From assembly GCF_008365385.1 (NCBI RefSeq), contig NZ_QOVF01000003.1:519807-583806 (forward strand): a DNA stretch of 64,000 bases, written 5' to 3'. The DNA comes from Halopseudomonas laoshanensis. GTDB lineage: Bacteria > Pseudomonadota > Gammaproteobacteria > Pseudomonadales > Pseudomonadaceae. The notes beneath the pieces were generated by a model that saw only the letters and a list, made by a program, of their open reading frames with translations, ran no database searches and was not told the DNA's origin. Position numbers and translations under genes: made by a program. Positions 45,201 through 53,124 of the stretch are shown here, piece after piece. Each line of letters opens with the position of its first letter. The first letter of the stretch is position 1.

Positions 45201-45365
45201 CCAGATCACCCGCACGGTGACGAAATCCAATGCAAAGGTCGGGAAGAACTGGATATTCATGCGCATCAGGCCGAGCACGCCGCCGAGCAACATGACCAGC
45301 ATGACCAGATTGGCGGCGACCTTGTGGCGAACGAAAAACCCTACCGGCGTCGCGGGCGGAGTCAT
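42237..45365 (-). CDS. RND-family efflux permease (HAE1-like)
   Basis: The 1042-residue protein has the tandem RND architecture: twelve membrane segments and two large periplasmic loops. Membrane segment 4 carries the proton-relay aspartates in MALGVIVDDAIVVGEDADAH, and the late LFGLSGIVVNNSIILVSFYQ corresponds to segment 10. Short N- and C-terminal ends and the IEQAITQPLEQRLRSLEGLK loop point to the AcrB/MdtB group rather than metal exporters. It overlaps its adaptor gene by four bases. No outer-membrane factor is encoded here, so a shared TolC/OprM homologue is presumed. Confidence 0.93.
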   Translation of the reverse strand: MTPPATPVGFFVRHKVAANLVMLVMLLGGVLGLMRMNIQFFPTFALDFVTVRVIWSGAAAEDIEQAITQPLEQRLRSLEGLKSMTSTSAQGVSNITLEFVEGTDAIIALDDARQRVDEFRNLPADAERPEVIRVARFDPIATLVIYGPYADHELRALAYRYERDLLSRGIDRIDIRGLPSQQISIEVPNSQLQQLGMSLDQVAERVAAESSDLPAGLAGEADSARELRAVEQRRNPEEFADLPLQPGGADYVRLGDVADIRQEPMRNQLQLRHKNYPAVELLLQRAENGDSLASANILNEWLAEVEPTLPPGISLDTYDQAWQLISDRIGLLVSNGVSGLVLVLLLLYLFLPGRVALWVAVGIPTAFLAALGVFWLIGGSINMISLFALIMALGVIVDDAIVVGEDADAHFRSGENPAFASEGAAHRMLWPVVASSLTTIAAFMPLLVVGGIFGNILGDIPIVMICVLIASLLECFVVLPHHLRNAFKPVVASTGTGLLQRGGRRVDRLRQGFDRHFDHFREGRFRRLSQLTLRHRGATLACALVSIILTIGLISGGRIGFSFFPTPEPQAIYANANFVAGTPKADVDAFLDHLQETLNQTEESFGVPLIDNAIVRRGEVIGASGAGRLGDQLGSISVELASPDHRDVRNIAFIRAWRERIQLPAGIDQLIIAERTGGPPGKDVNVRLTGESPAQLKLAAEAVGVMLGSIAGVVSTEDDMPWGREQLIYSLTPYGQSLGLSTQTLGRQLRAAYDGRLAQIYQQQSDEIEVRVQLPRAERERLGSLNDLAIRLNDGRFVPLNQVAEFETRQGFEALRHAEGRLAAEITADIDATQTTAGEVLATLTEALPDLARQYNVRYSFEGRSADQRETMADMQTGLVIGLLLMYAVLVWVFSSWSTPLIVMAVIPLALVGALLGHWVMGLNMTILSLFGLFGLSGIVVNNSIILVSFYQQQRKLGLSISEGLNEAVVQRLRAVLLTSLTTVGGLLPLLFETSLQAQFLIPMATSIAFGLGFSTLLVLLVIPALMSVLEEFKERRQVRPA

Positions 45366-46633
45366 TCTGCGCGCTCCGTCACGCTCTCCGGGGCGGTCCC
45401 CACGGCGTCGCCTTCAGCGGTCTCAACCCGCAGACCCTGCAGCGCGTTGGGTAGGTGCGTGGTGATGATGCGCATGCCGGCCTTAAGCTCCTCCGACTGC
45501 ACCAGGATCCAGCGCTGACCACCTTCCTGGCGGGTTTCGCCAACACGCTCGACTTCAATCCGCGACATCCGCCCATCCACCAGGGCATACACGGTGTTAT
45601 TGCCATACAGCGCGCTGTAGGGCAGCGCTACGCTGTTTTCACTGACCGGCTTGGGCACGCTGATTGCCAGCAGATTGCCCACGCGCAGGCCCGCTACCGG
45701 CTGATCCAGAGTAAACAACGCCTCCACGCCGCTGGCATCTGCCTGGCCGGCAATACGTTGCAGTGTCATGCTCAGCGGGCTGCGGGTCTCCAGTGTGTGC
45801 GCTACCAGTTGTTGCCCAGCAGCCAGGGCGCGAATGAATTCCGGCGCATGAATCTGCGGCAGGCTGGCGCGCAGCTCCATGCCCTCGACAGGGTAGAAGT
45901 CGAGCAATGCGGCATTGGCGTTGACCTGGTCACCTTCAGCGACCTGCACGCTGCCGACCACGCCGGCAAAGGGCGCCATGAAACGACTGCGCTCTGCGTC
46001 GCGCTGCATGCTTTCCAGCGCCGCTTCCGCGCGTTCGGCGCGGGCCTGCAGTGCGGTCAGGCGCGATTCGTGACTATCGATACTGCGCTGGCGGGTGGCT
46101 ACGGTCAGCGCCGCGCGCTCGACGATGTCCTGGGCATTGTCCAATTCTGCGCGCGAGACCAGTTCGCGGCCTACTAGTTGTTCGGTACGTTTGAAACTGG
46201 TCTCGGCGTTGGCAAGAATGCGTTGTTCCAGCGCCAGGGCTTGTTGATCATTACGGTGATTCAGCTGTTCGCTGAGCAACTGCGCCTGGGCATCGGCAAG
46301 ATCGGCCTCGGCCTGCTTCACCCGGGGCAGGATGTCGTCCTCATCCAGCGCCACTAGCAGGCTACCCTGCTCTACCTGTTGACCATCGCGCACCGGAAGC
46401 TCACCAATACGTCCGGCCATGGGCGCAACCACGGTAAAGCGCCGGGGCGACTCCAACTGCCCATACAAGGTCAGACTGGGTTGCAGGGCATCGGGCTGGA
46501 TCTCCATCACATCGACCCGCCAGCTGCGCTCCTGTGGGCTAACCGGGTCGGGTACGTCGCGCGTCGCCTTGAGCACCACGAAGCCGATAATGCCGACCAT
46601 AATAATCAGTACAGGAATCAGGCGCTTGCGCAT
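45362..46633 (-). CDS. RND efflux periplasmic adaptor (membrane fusion protein)
   Basis: The start MRKRLIPVLIIMVGIIGFVV gives a 423-residue protein; 66 further open codons upstream are not supported. It has a membrane anchor, a lipoyl half (AGRIGELPVRDGQQVEQGSL), a coiled-coil hairpin (residues about 100-185) and the second lipoyl half (SRFMAPFAGVVGSVQVAEGD), followed by beta-barrel domains. It links the permease to an outer-membrane channel. First gene of the pair, with 221 bp to the divergent acyl-CoA ligase gene. Confidence 0.92.
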   Translation of the reverse strand: MRKRLIPVLIIMVGIIGFVVLKATRDVPDPVSPQERSWRVDVMEIQPDALQPSLTLYGQLESPRRFTVVAPMAGRIGELPVRDGQQVEQGSLLVALDEDDILPRVKQAEADLADAQAQLLSEQLNHRNDQQALALEQRILANAETSFKRTEQLVGRELVSRAELDNAQDIVERAALTVATRQRSIDSHESRLTALQARAERAEAALESMQRDAERSRFMAPFAGVVGSVQVAEGDQVNANAALLDFYPVEGMELRASLPQIHAPEFIRALAAGQQLVAHTLETRSPLSMTLQRIAGQADASGVEALFTLDQPVAGLRVGNLLAISVPKPVSENSVALPYSALYGNNTVYALVDGRMSRIEVERVGETRQEGGQRWILVQSEELKAGMRIITTHLPNALQGLRVETAEGDAVGTAPESVTERAE

Positions 46634-46854
46634 AACAGTCTCGGCAGGAGTTATTGTTTGTAGCTGCCCTGTATAGCCTGTGGTGTTGGTGGCTAGCAAG
46701 AGGCGGATGGGTAAAAGACTGTTGTCAAAGCTGCCAAAGAGTATGACTTGATATATATGCGGTTGATTTGTCTTCTCGGCGAGACAGCGGCGCGCTAATT
46801 TCAGGCGCTGGATAACACTATACAAGAACAACAGGCTCTTACTGGAGGCTCGTT

Positions 46855-48546
46855 TTGAACGCTGAACTGCGCTGGTTGAAATCTTACCCTGACACCGTTC
46901 GCTGGGATGCGGAGCTAAAATCTCGTCCGGTTTATGAGCTCCTGGATATGGCCGTGGGCGAGTTCCCCGACAACCAGGCGATCGACTTTCTCGGCCACAA
47001 GATCAGCTATCGCCAGCTGGATGAGTTGGTCAACCGCTTTGCTTATGGCCTGCAACAGCTGGGCGTTGGGCCGGGAGTGCATGTGGGTATTTATCTACCC
47101 AACTGCCCGCACTATTTTATTACCTTTCTTGGCGTACTGCGCGCCGGCGGCACTGTGGTCAACTACTCGCCGCTGGATGCCGAGCGCACCCTGGCGCACA
47201 AGATTGAAGACAGCCAGACCGATATCATGGTCACCCTGGATCTCGCCGCCTTCTACCCGAAAATGCTCACCTTGCTGGAAACCACGCGGCTGCAGTCGCT
47301 GGTAGTGGGCGAGCTCACCGAATTCTGTGGCGCGGTTACGGCGCAGCAGGCGGGACTGCTTGGCCCGTCGGTGGCGGTCGAGTCCAATGAGCGCTGCCAT
47401 CGTTTCAGCAGCCTGCTGAACAACGCCGGTGACTACCAGGCCTATCCGCTGGATGACCCAGATTCGGCATTAGCCGTGCTGCAATATACCGGCGGCACCA
47501 CTGGCGCGCCCAAGGGCGCGATGCTGACCCACGGTAATCTGACAACGTCCTGCGCGCAGCTGCAGGAAGTGCTAGACAGTTCTTTGCAGCCGGGCCAGGA
47601 GCGGGTATTGGCCGTGCTGCCGCCGTTTCATATCTACGCGTTGATGATCAATATGCTGTTCAGTCTGCGCATGGCGTCGGAGGTTTATCTGCATCCGCGT
47701 TTCGATGCGGAAACGGTCCTCAACGAAATTCACCATAGCCGCATTACCACCTTCCCCGGTGTGCCCACCATGTTTATCGGCCTGCTGGCTCACCCGCTGA
47801 CCGCCGAGCGTGACCTCACCTCATTGAAAATGTGCAACTCCGGTGGTGCGCCCTTGCCGCTGGACGTGCAACAGCGTTACCAGCAGGTAGCGGGCTGCGC
47901 CCTGCGGGAGGGTTGGGGCATGACTGAAACCACTACCAGCGGCACCTTTACGCCGAAGGAAGCCGAGCCACATCCGGGCTCCTGTGGCCTGCCAGTACCT
48001 GGTGCGCGAATCAAGATTGTGGCGCTGGACGGCGGCGAAAGCGAAATGCTTGCCGGTGAGAAGGGCGAGGTCTGCATCGCTGGGCCGAATGTCACGGCCG
48101 GCTACTGGAAGCGCCCGGACGCCACGGCCGAAGCCATGACCTCCGATGGTTTTCTGCGCACCGGTGATGTGGGCTACATGGATGAAGGCGGTTGGGTGTA
48201 TATCGTTGACCGAACCAAGGACATGATTCTTTGCAGCGGTTACAACGTTTATCCGCGCACCATCGAAGAGGCGATCTACGAACACCCGTCAGTGGAAGAA
48301 GTATCGGTGATCGGGGTTTACGATGCTTACCGCGGCCAGGCGCCCAAGGCTTTTATCAAGCTCAAGGCGGGTGCGCAGGTGTTTGATTTTGCCACCCTGC
48401 AAGCTTTTCTCGAGTCGCGGCTGGGCAAACATGAGCGCCTCCAGTCGATGGAAATTCGCGATGCATTGCCGAAGACCCCGGTGGGCAAGCTGTCGAAGAA
48501 AGAGCTGGTGGAGGAAGAGCGCCAGCGTCAGCAGCAAGTCGGCTGA
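46855..48546 (+). CDS. Long-chain acyl-CoA ligase (AMP-forming)
   Basis: The coding frame opens with TTG at 46855 behind a good GGAGG; the first in-frame ATG is 31 codons later, after conserved sequence (RWLKSYPDTVRWDAELKSRP), so the TTG start is favoured. The 563-residue enzyme has the ATP-binding LQYTGGTTGAPKGAMLTHGN, acyl-adenylate region GWGMTETTTSGTF, hinge IVDRTKDMILCSGYNVYPRT and the C-terminal lysine in LPKTPVGKLSKKEL. It activates fatty acids to CoA thioesters for degradation. Chain length is not determined. Confidence 0.93.
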   Translation: MNAELRWLKSYPDTVRWDAELKSRPVYELLDMAVGEFPDNQAIDFLGHKISYRQLDELVNRFAYGLQQLGVGPGVHVGIYLPNCPHYFITFLGVLRAGGTVVNYSPLDAERTLAHKIEDSQTDIMVTLDLAAFYPKMLTLLETTRLQSLVVGELTEFCGAVTAQQAGLLGPSVAVESNERCHRFSSLLNNAGDYQAYPLDDPDSALAVLQYTGGTTGAPKGAMLTHGNLTTSCAQLQEVLDSSLQPGQERVLAVLPPFHIYALMINMLFSLRMASEVYLHPRFDAETVLNEIHHSRITTFPGVPTMFIGLLAHPLTAERDLTSLKMCNSGGAPLPLDVQQRYQQVAGCALREGWGMTETTTSGTFTPKEAEPHPGSCGLPVPGARIKIVALDGGESEMLAGEKGEVCIAGPNVTAGYWKRPDATAEAMTSDGFLRTGDVGYMDEGGWVYIVDRTKDMILCSGYNVYPRTIEEAIYEHPSVEEVSVIGVYDAYRGQAPKAFIKLKAGAQVFDFATLQAFLESRLGKHERLQSMEIRDALPKTPVGKLSKKELVEEERQRQQQVG

Positions 48547-48614
48547 GGGCGCTAGTGCTCCGGCTGGCTTTACACCATAATGGCCGGCCAAGATATTTCA
48601 AGGTATAGCTCATC

Positions 48615-49592
48615 ATGCTTTTGGCATTTGCTGCGGTGGTCGTCGGTCTGGTTCTGTTGGTCTGGAGTGCAGATAAATTTGTCGGCGGCGCGTCCGCTAC
48701 GGCAACACATTTCGGTATGCCACCGCTGCTGATCGGTATGCTGATTATCGGTTTCGGCACCTCTGCACCTGAGATGGTAGTCTCGGCACTGGCTGCTTCG
48801 CAGGGTAACCCCGGCCTGGCGCTGGGTAATGCCTATGGCTCGAACATCACCAATATCGCGCTGATTATCGGCCTGGTCGCGTTGATCAGTCCGATCAACG
48901 TGCATTCTCAGGTGGTGCGCAAGGAACTGCCGATTCTGCTGGGTATCACGCTGTTGGCCGGCTACCAGTTGATGGACGGGCAGCTCAGCCGGAATGATGC
49001 CTGGGTGCTGCTGATCGTGTTCTTCGTGCTGATGGGCTGGTCTATCTATCAAGGCCTGCGTAGCCGCGGTGACGCACTGGAGACTGATTACGACCAGGAG
49101 TTGAAGGCCAACGCGATGCCCCTGCGGCCGGCGCTGATCTGGCTGGTAGTGGGCCTGGTGTTGCTGGTTGTCAGCTCGCGGATACTGGTCTGGGGCGCGG
49201 TCTATATCGCCCAGAGCCTGGGTGTCAGTGATCTGATTATCGGTCTGACTATTGTTGCCGTAGGTACCTCACTCCCTGAGCTGGCCTCTGCGCTGGTCGC
49301 CATTCGCAAGAATGAGCACGACCTGGCGTTGGGTAACGTGATCGGTTCGGGTTTGTTCAATACGCTGGCGGTTGTGGGTATTGCCGCTGGCATCGCACCC
49401 ATGGCCGTGGAGTCGGTGGTGTTGTACCGCGACTGGGTGGTGATGTTTGCCCTGACACTGGGCCTGCTGTTGATGTGTTTTACCTACAAGGCGCGCCTGG
49501 GTCGTATCAACCGGCTGGAAGGCGGTTGCCTGATGGCGGTTTACGTGGCTTACACCGGTTATCTGGCCTGGACCATCATCTCTGTGGCCTGA
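48615..49592 (+). CDS. Calcium/sodium antiporter (CaCA, YrbG type)
   Basis: The 325-residue membrane protein has two inverted halves of five segments, each with an alpha repeat: GTSAPEMVVSALAASQGN with GNAYGSNITNIALI in the first half, VGTSLPELASALVAIRKN with GNVIGSGLFNTLAV in the second. These acidic and polar residues bind the ions. It lies 68 bp after the acyl-CoA ligase gene but no functional link is apparent. Confidence 0.94.
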   Translation: MLLAFAAVVVGLVLLVWSADKFVGGASATATHFGMPPLLIGMLIIGFGTSAPEMVVSALAASQGNPGLALGNAYGSNITNIALIIGLVALISPINVHSQVVRKELPILLGITLLAGYQLMDGQLSRNDAWVLLIVFFVLMGWSIYQGLRSRGDALETDYDQELKANAMPLRPALIWLVVGLVLLVVSSRILVWGAVYIAQSLGVSDLIIGLTIVAVGTSLPELASALVAIRKNEHDLALGNVIGSGLFNTLAVVGIAAGIAPMAVESVVLYRDWVVMFALTLGLLLMCFTYKARLGRINRLEGGCLMAVYVAYTGYLAWTIISVA

Positions 49593-49683
49593 TGCTGCGC
49601 TGCTACCGGTCGGATGAGATGGAGTCCGCCCGGTGCGGCCGTGTATCATGCCTGCACACTCTGAAGAGCGCCGCTGATTGCCC

Positions 49684-50427
49684 ATGACCGACAACCGTCC
49701 GCACGATTCCCAGCACAGTCCGCAGAACAAGCCCCAACACAAGCCACGCCCGATGATCGACCTGCTGGTCAGTATCCTGATTCCGTCAGTGATACTGATG
49801 AAACTCAGCGGCGAGGAGAATCTGGGTGCCAGTCAGGCGCTGATGCTGGCGTTGGCATTCCCGTTGGGCTGGGGATTGTTCGAGCTGATCCGCTACCGCA
49901 AATTCAATTTCATCGCGTTACTGGGCATGGTCAGTGTTTTCCTTACCGGCGGCATTGGGCTGATGAAGCTCGACCCGCAGTGGTTGGCCATCAAGGAAGC
50001 TGCAGTGCCTGGTGCCATCGGCTTGGCGGTACTGGTCTCGACCCGCACTCGGTTCCCGTTGATCCGGACCATTTTGTACAACAAGAATGTGCTGAACGTG
50101 GATCTGATCCATGACCGCCTGGCCGAGCGGGGTCTGGTAGACATCTTTGAAGAGCGCCTGCTCAAGGCCACCTACTTCCTCGCGGGTACCTTCTTCTTTT
50201 CGGCGATCATGAACTACATCGTGGCTAAATGGATTGTCGTGAGCCCGGCCGGTACCCAGGCCTTCAATGAAGAGCTGGGACGCATGACGCTGGTCAGCTA
50301 TCCGATGATTGCGATCCCGTCGATGATCATGATGGTGCTGATTCTGGTTTATCTGTGGAAGACCATCCATGGTCTGACCGGGTTGAAGATGGAAGAGATC
50401 ATGGTGCAGGCGGGTGGCAAGTCCTGA
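49684..50427 (+). CDS. VC0807-like multi-pass membrane protein
   Basis: Start MTDNRPHDSQHSPQNKPQHK gives a hydrophilic 25-residue head, then about six membrane segments (IDLLVSILIPSVILMKL, LMLALAFPLGWGLFELI, FIALLGMVSVFLTGGIGLMK, AVPGAIGLAVLVSTRTRFPL, LLKATYFLAGTFFFSAIMNY and a C-terminal one). The length, spacing and the RTRFPLIRTILYNKNVLN loop fit the VC0807 family, distantly like septation protein A. Function unknown; sits after the antiporter gene. Confidence 0.75.
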   Translation: MTDNRPHDSQHSPQNKPQHKPRPMIDLLVSILIPSVILMKLSGEENLGASQALMLALAFPLGWGLFELIRYRKFNFIALLGMVSVFLTGGIGLMKLDPQWLAIKEAAVPGAIGLAVLVSTRTRFPLIRTILYNKNVLNVDLIHDRLAERGLVDIFEERLLKATYFLAGTFFFSAIMNYIVAKWIVVSPAGTQAFNEELGRMTLVSYPMIAIPSMIMMVLILVYLWKTIHGLTGLKMEEIMVQAGGKS

Positions 50428-50432
50428 GCGGC

Positions 50433-50532
50433 GAGCCGCTAGCTGCAAGCCACAAGCCACAAGCTACAAGTTGCAAGCAAACCACGGCATTTAGGTTTTA
50501 GCTTGTGGCTTGACGCTTGTAGCTTGCCGCTG
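50433..50532. repeat. Long inverted repeat of AAGC-rich units
   Basis: Left arm about 50433-50470 and right arm about 50494-50532 are imperfect inverted copies built from AAGCCACAAGC and AAGCTACAAGC units, with a central loop. It fills the gap between convergent genes and can act as a bidirectional terminator. The repeat vocabulary recurs in shorter form at 32126-32160. Confidence 0.85.
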
Positions 50533-50537
50533 CGCTC

Positions 50538-51662
50538 TTAGAGCGCCTCCAGCGCCTTGCGCAGATTGCTGACAGTGCGCTCGATATTGTGCAGTTTGTC
50601 CAATCCGAACAACCCAACCCTGAAGGTCTTGAAGCTGGCGGGTTCGTCGCACATCAAAGGCACACCCGCAGCGGTTTGCAGGCCCTGGGCGCCGAACGCC
50701 TTGCCATTCTGGATGCTGTCATCGCTGGTGTAGCTGACTACTACGCCGGGCGCCTCGAAGCCTTCGGCAGCAACGCTGGCAAACCCCTTCTCCTTGAATA
50801 ACGCCCGCACCGCCTTGCCCAGCTCCAGCTGTTCCTGTTTGACCTTGGCGAAGCCGTAGTCGCGGGTTTCCAGCATGGTATTGCGGAACTGCAATAGCGC
50901 GTCGGTTGGCATGGTTGCGTGATAGGCATGGCCGCCATTTTCATAGGCCTGCATGATCTGCAGCCACTTCTTCAGGTCGCAGGCGAAGCTGTTGCTGGTA
51001 GTGCCTTCCAGGCGCTCCAGTGCCTGCCGGCTGAGCATCACCAGTGCGCTGCACGGCGACGCGCTCCAGCCTTTCTGTGGCGCGCTGATCAGCACATCGA
51101 CGCCACAGGCCTGCATATCGACCCAGACGGTGCCGGAGGCGATACAGTCGAGTACGAACAAGCCGCCGACCTCATGCACCGCATCAGCCACAGCGCGCAG
51201 GTAGTCATCCGGTAACAGGATGCCGGCAGCGGTTTCCACATGCGGCGCAAACACCAAGCTGGGTTTGTGCTGGCGAATGCTGGCCACCACTTCATCGATC
51301 TGTACTGGCGCAAAGGGAGCTTGCTCGTCAGTGGAGGTCTGGCGTGCCTTGAGTACGATCTCTTCGGCGGGCAGACGACCCATCTCAAAGATCTGCGACC
51401 AGCGATAGCTGAACCAGCCGTTACGAATCACCATGCAACGCTGATCCTGGGCAAATTGCCGGGCTACCGCTTCCATGCCGTAGGTTCCGCCACCAGGGAC
51501 AACGGCAACAGCGGCTGCCTGGTATACGTCTTTCAGGGTGGTGGAAATATCGCGCATGACCTGCTGAAAAGTGCCGGACATGTGGTTCAGCGAGCGATCG
51601 GTAAAAACCACGGAGTATTCGAGCAGGCCATCGGGATCAATGGCAGGGACCAGGCTGGACAC
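50538..51662 (-). CDS. Class V aminotransferase (alanine-glyoxylate type)
   Basis: I place the start at the GTG giving V/MSSLVPAIDPDGLLEYSV because GGAG stands eight bases upstream; an earlier GTG at 51695 would add 11 residues over that site. The 374-residue PLP enzyme has VVPGGGTYGMEAVARQ, the cofactor aspartate in GGLFVLDCIASGTVW and the PLP lysine in VDVLISAPQKGWSASPCS. Relatives include alanine-glyoxylate and 2-aminoethylphosphonate aminotransferases, but the substrate here is not evident. Monocistronic. Confidence 0.88.
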   Translation of the reverse strand: MSSLVPAIDPDGLLEYSVVFTDRSLNHMSGTFQQVMRDISTTLKDVYQAAAVAVVPGGGTYGMEAVARQFAQDQRCMVIRNGWFSYRWSQIFEMGRLPAEEIVLKARQTSTDEQAPFAPVQIDEVVASIRQHKPSLVFAPHVETAAGILLPDDYLRAVADAVHEVGGLFVLDCIASGTVWVDMQACGVDVLISAPQKGWSASPCSALVMLSRQALERLEGTTSNSFACDLKKWLQIMQAYENGGHAYHATMPTDALLQFRNTMLETRDYGFAKVKQEQLELGKAVRALFKEKGFASVAAEGFEAPGVVVSYTSDDSIQNGKAFGAQGLQTAAGVPLMCDEPASFKTFRVGLFGLDKLHNIERTVSNLRKALEAL

Positions 51663-51749
51663 GTTTGTTTCTCCATCGGATGCATTGCGTAACACCGGCC
51701 AACCTGTGGCCGGTGAGATTCAAGGCTTATCCTAACCTGATTTGCCGGC

Positions 51750-52250
51750 TTATTGGCGGGTCAGATGAAACACGAAGTCGGTGGGTTTGCCTTTGATGTC
51801 GCCCAGACCGATGACAACGTCGTCATTGACCTTACGAAAGTAGTCCATGATCGGTTGGCTGTCGTAAATCAGTGCGGCAGAGGTAACGCCGTTGTATTTG
51901 ATCTCGCGCATCTGCGCGCCGCCAAGCTTGTCGAAGGTCTTCACCTTGCCATCGGCATCCAGTACCAGCAGTGGTTCGACATCGGTCGTGGAGTTGAAGC
52001 GTTTGCCGTACCAGTTGATCGGGTCTGGCTCTGCGCCGCCGTCAAACTTGCCGCCTTTCCAGGTGCCGAGCATGAACTCGGTATCCACCGGCTGCAGTTG
52101 CTCGAACAGGGGCAGCAGGGTTTCGGCGGGGTAGGCCTCACCACTGGCAATCATTTCCAGCCAGCGTTGCTCCAGATCACCGGCACTGGCGCCGGTGCTC
52201 ATTGCCGCCGTGAGGGCGGCGCCCAGAAGGGTCTTCTTTGTTGTGCTCAT
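51750..52250 (-). CDS. Exported DUF4334 (GXWXG) protein
   Basis: The start MSTTKKTLLGAALTAAMSTG follows GGAGACAAGCA and gives a signal peptide ending GASAGD. The mature part contains EFMLGTWKGGKFDGG (the GXWXG motif), NWYGKRFNSTTDVEPLLV, MREIKYNGVTSAALIYDSQP and ending VIGLGDIKGKPTDFVFHLTR, matching the DUF4334 family. Most relatives lack a signal peptide, so periplasmic location is somewhat unusual. It lies 41 bp after the tetR gene on the same strand. Confidence 0.85.
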   Translation of the reverse strand: MSTTKKTLLGAALTAAMSTGASAGDLEQRWLEMIASGEAYPAETLLPLFEQLQPVDTEFMLGTWKGGKFDGGAEPDPINWYGKRFNSTTDVEPLLVLDADGKVKTFDKLGGAQMREIKYNGVTSAALIYDSQPIMDYFRKVNDDVVIGLGDIKGKPTDFVFHLTRQ

Positions 52251-52291
52251 TGCTTGTCTCCACGTTATGGCTAGTTGTGGTACAGCAAGGC

Positions 52292-52897
52292 TCAACCGGT
52301 ACACAGGCTCCAGCAGGCGTCACGTGCGGCATCGATGTCAGTCTGATCGAGGCTGATCAGGCCATCGCGTTCGGCCTTGATCAGATTGACAAAGGCACCC
52401 CAGATCAGCGCCATCAATACCTCGGCGCGGATATCTTTGCGGTACACGCCTTGCTTCTGCAACAAGCGGTAGTGTTCGAGAAGCGGTGCTCTGGTCTCGC
52501 GATCCAGGGTGCGGCTTTCATCGTCCAGATAGGGGCGATGATCCTGCAGCTCCATAAAACGGTAAGACGCGGGCGCTTCACGGGTGTAAAGCACCATTCT
52601 CTGCCACACCAGCGCAAATTTCTCGTAAGGCGTCAGGCTCTTGTCCAGATCCGAGTAGAGGCGTCGATTAAGACTGAGCTTCTCCTCCCTGAACAGCTCA
52701 TTGACCAAAGCTTCCTTGCTGCTGAAGTATCGGTAAATGGTGCCGGTGCCGACGCCAGCCTGTTCAGCCAGTGCCGGCATCGGAACGCCGTTGACGCCAC
52801 CCTCGGCGAAGACTTTCAGCGCGGCTTGTAATATGGCGCTGCGCTTGTCCTTGATCCGGGGCCGAATGATTTTTGCAGTGTTCGAATGAGTATTCAT
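52292..52897 (-). CDS. TetR-family transcriptional regulator
   Basis: The 201-residue protein has the TetR DNA-binding domain: ILQAALKVFAEGGVNGVPMP, ALAEQAGVGTGTIYRYFSSK and EALVNELFREEK, followed by a variable helical ligand domain. Its start codon lies inside an inverted repeat (52883-52900), and a second palindrome lies about 100 bp upstream, suggesting autoregulation. Cotranscription with the DUF4334 gene hints that the latter is its target. The spu operon terminator separates it from polyamine genes. Confidence 0.92.
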   Translation of the reverse strand: MNTHSNTAKIIRPRIKDKRSAILQAALKVFAEGGVNGVPMPALAEQAGVGTGTIYRYFSSKEALVNELFREEKLSLNRRLYSDLDKSLTPYEKFALVWQRMVLYTREAPASYRFMELQDHRPYLDDESRTLDRETRAPLLEHYRLLQKQGVYRKDIRAEVLMALIWGAFVNLIKAERDGLISLDQTDIDAARDACWSLCTG

Positions 52898-52900
52898 TCG
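52883..52900. promoter_or_regulatory. Inverted repeat over the tetR start codon
   Basis: CGAATGA-GTAT-TCATTCG has perfect seven-base arms and contains the tetR initiation codon (52895-52897). It could be a repressor site or an mRNA structure that masks the start. Confidence 0.5.
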
Positions 52901-52997
52901 CCTAGTTTATCCGGTATTCCTCGGCTGTACATACTTCAGATTATTGAATGGGCATCTTATGAAGCTAAGCACCCTGGCGGCATGAAGTCATTAATAA

Positions 52998-53011
52998 AAT
53001 GAACGTTCATT
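52998..53011. promoter_or_regulatory. TetR-type operator candidate
   Basis: AATGAACGTTCATT is a perfect 14-base palindrome with the TGAACGTTCA core common in TetR-family operators, about 100 bp upstream of the tetR start in an AT-rich stretch. It shares the ATGA/TCAT arms seen at 52883-52900. Confidence 0.6.
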
Positions 53012-53084
53012 CATATTCAGATTAACCTATTGTCGGCGCCCTGCCAAGCGCGGCCACCGGGTGGAAAAGGCAAACAGCAGACAA

Positions 53085-53111
53085 ACAAAAGGCGCCATTG
53101 GCGCCTTTTGT
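53085..53111. terminator. Terminator after spuH
   Basis: ACAAAAGGCGCC-ATT-GGCGCCTTTTGT is a perfect 12-pair stem with A and T runs on its flanks, so it can end transcription in both directions. It lies 13 bp past the spuH stop. Confidence 0.95.
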
Positions 53112-53124
53112 TCCTGCTTGGGCG

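Noticed and set aside
46634..46831. 66-codon extension of the RND adaptor
   Set aside because: No signal or family similarity before MRKRLIPVL, and the stretch is the AT-rich promoter gap.
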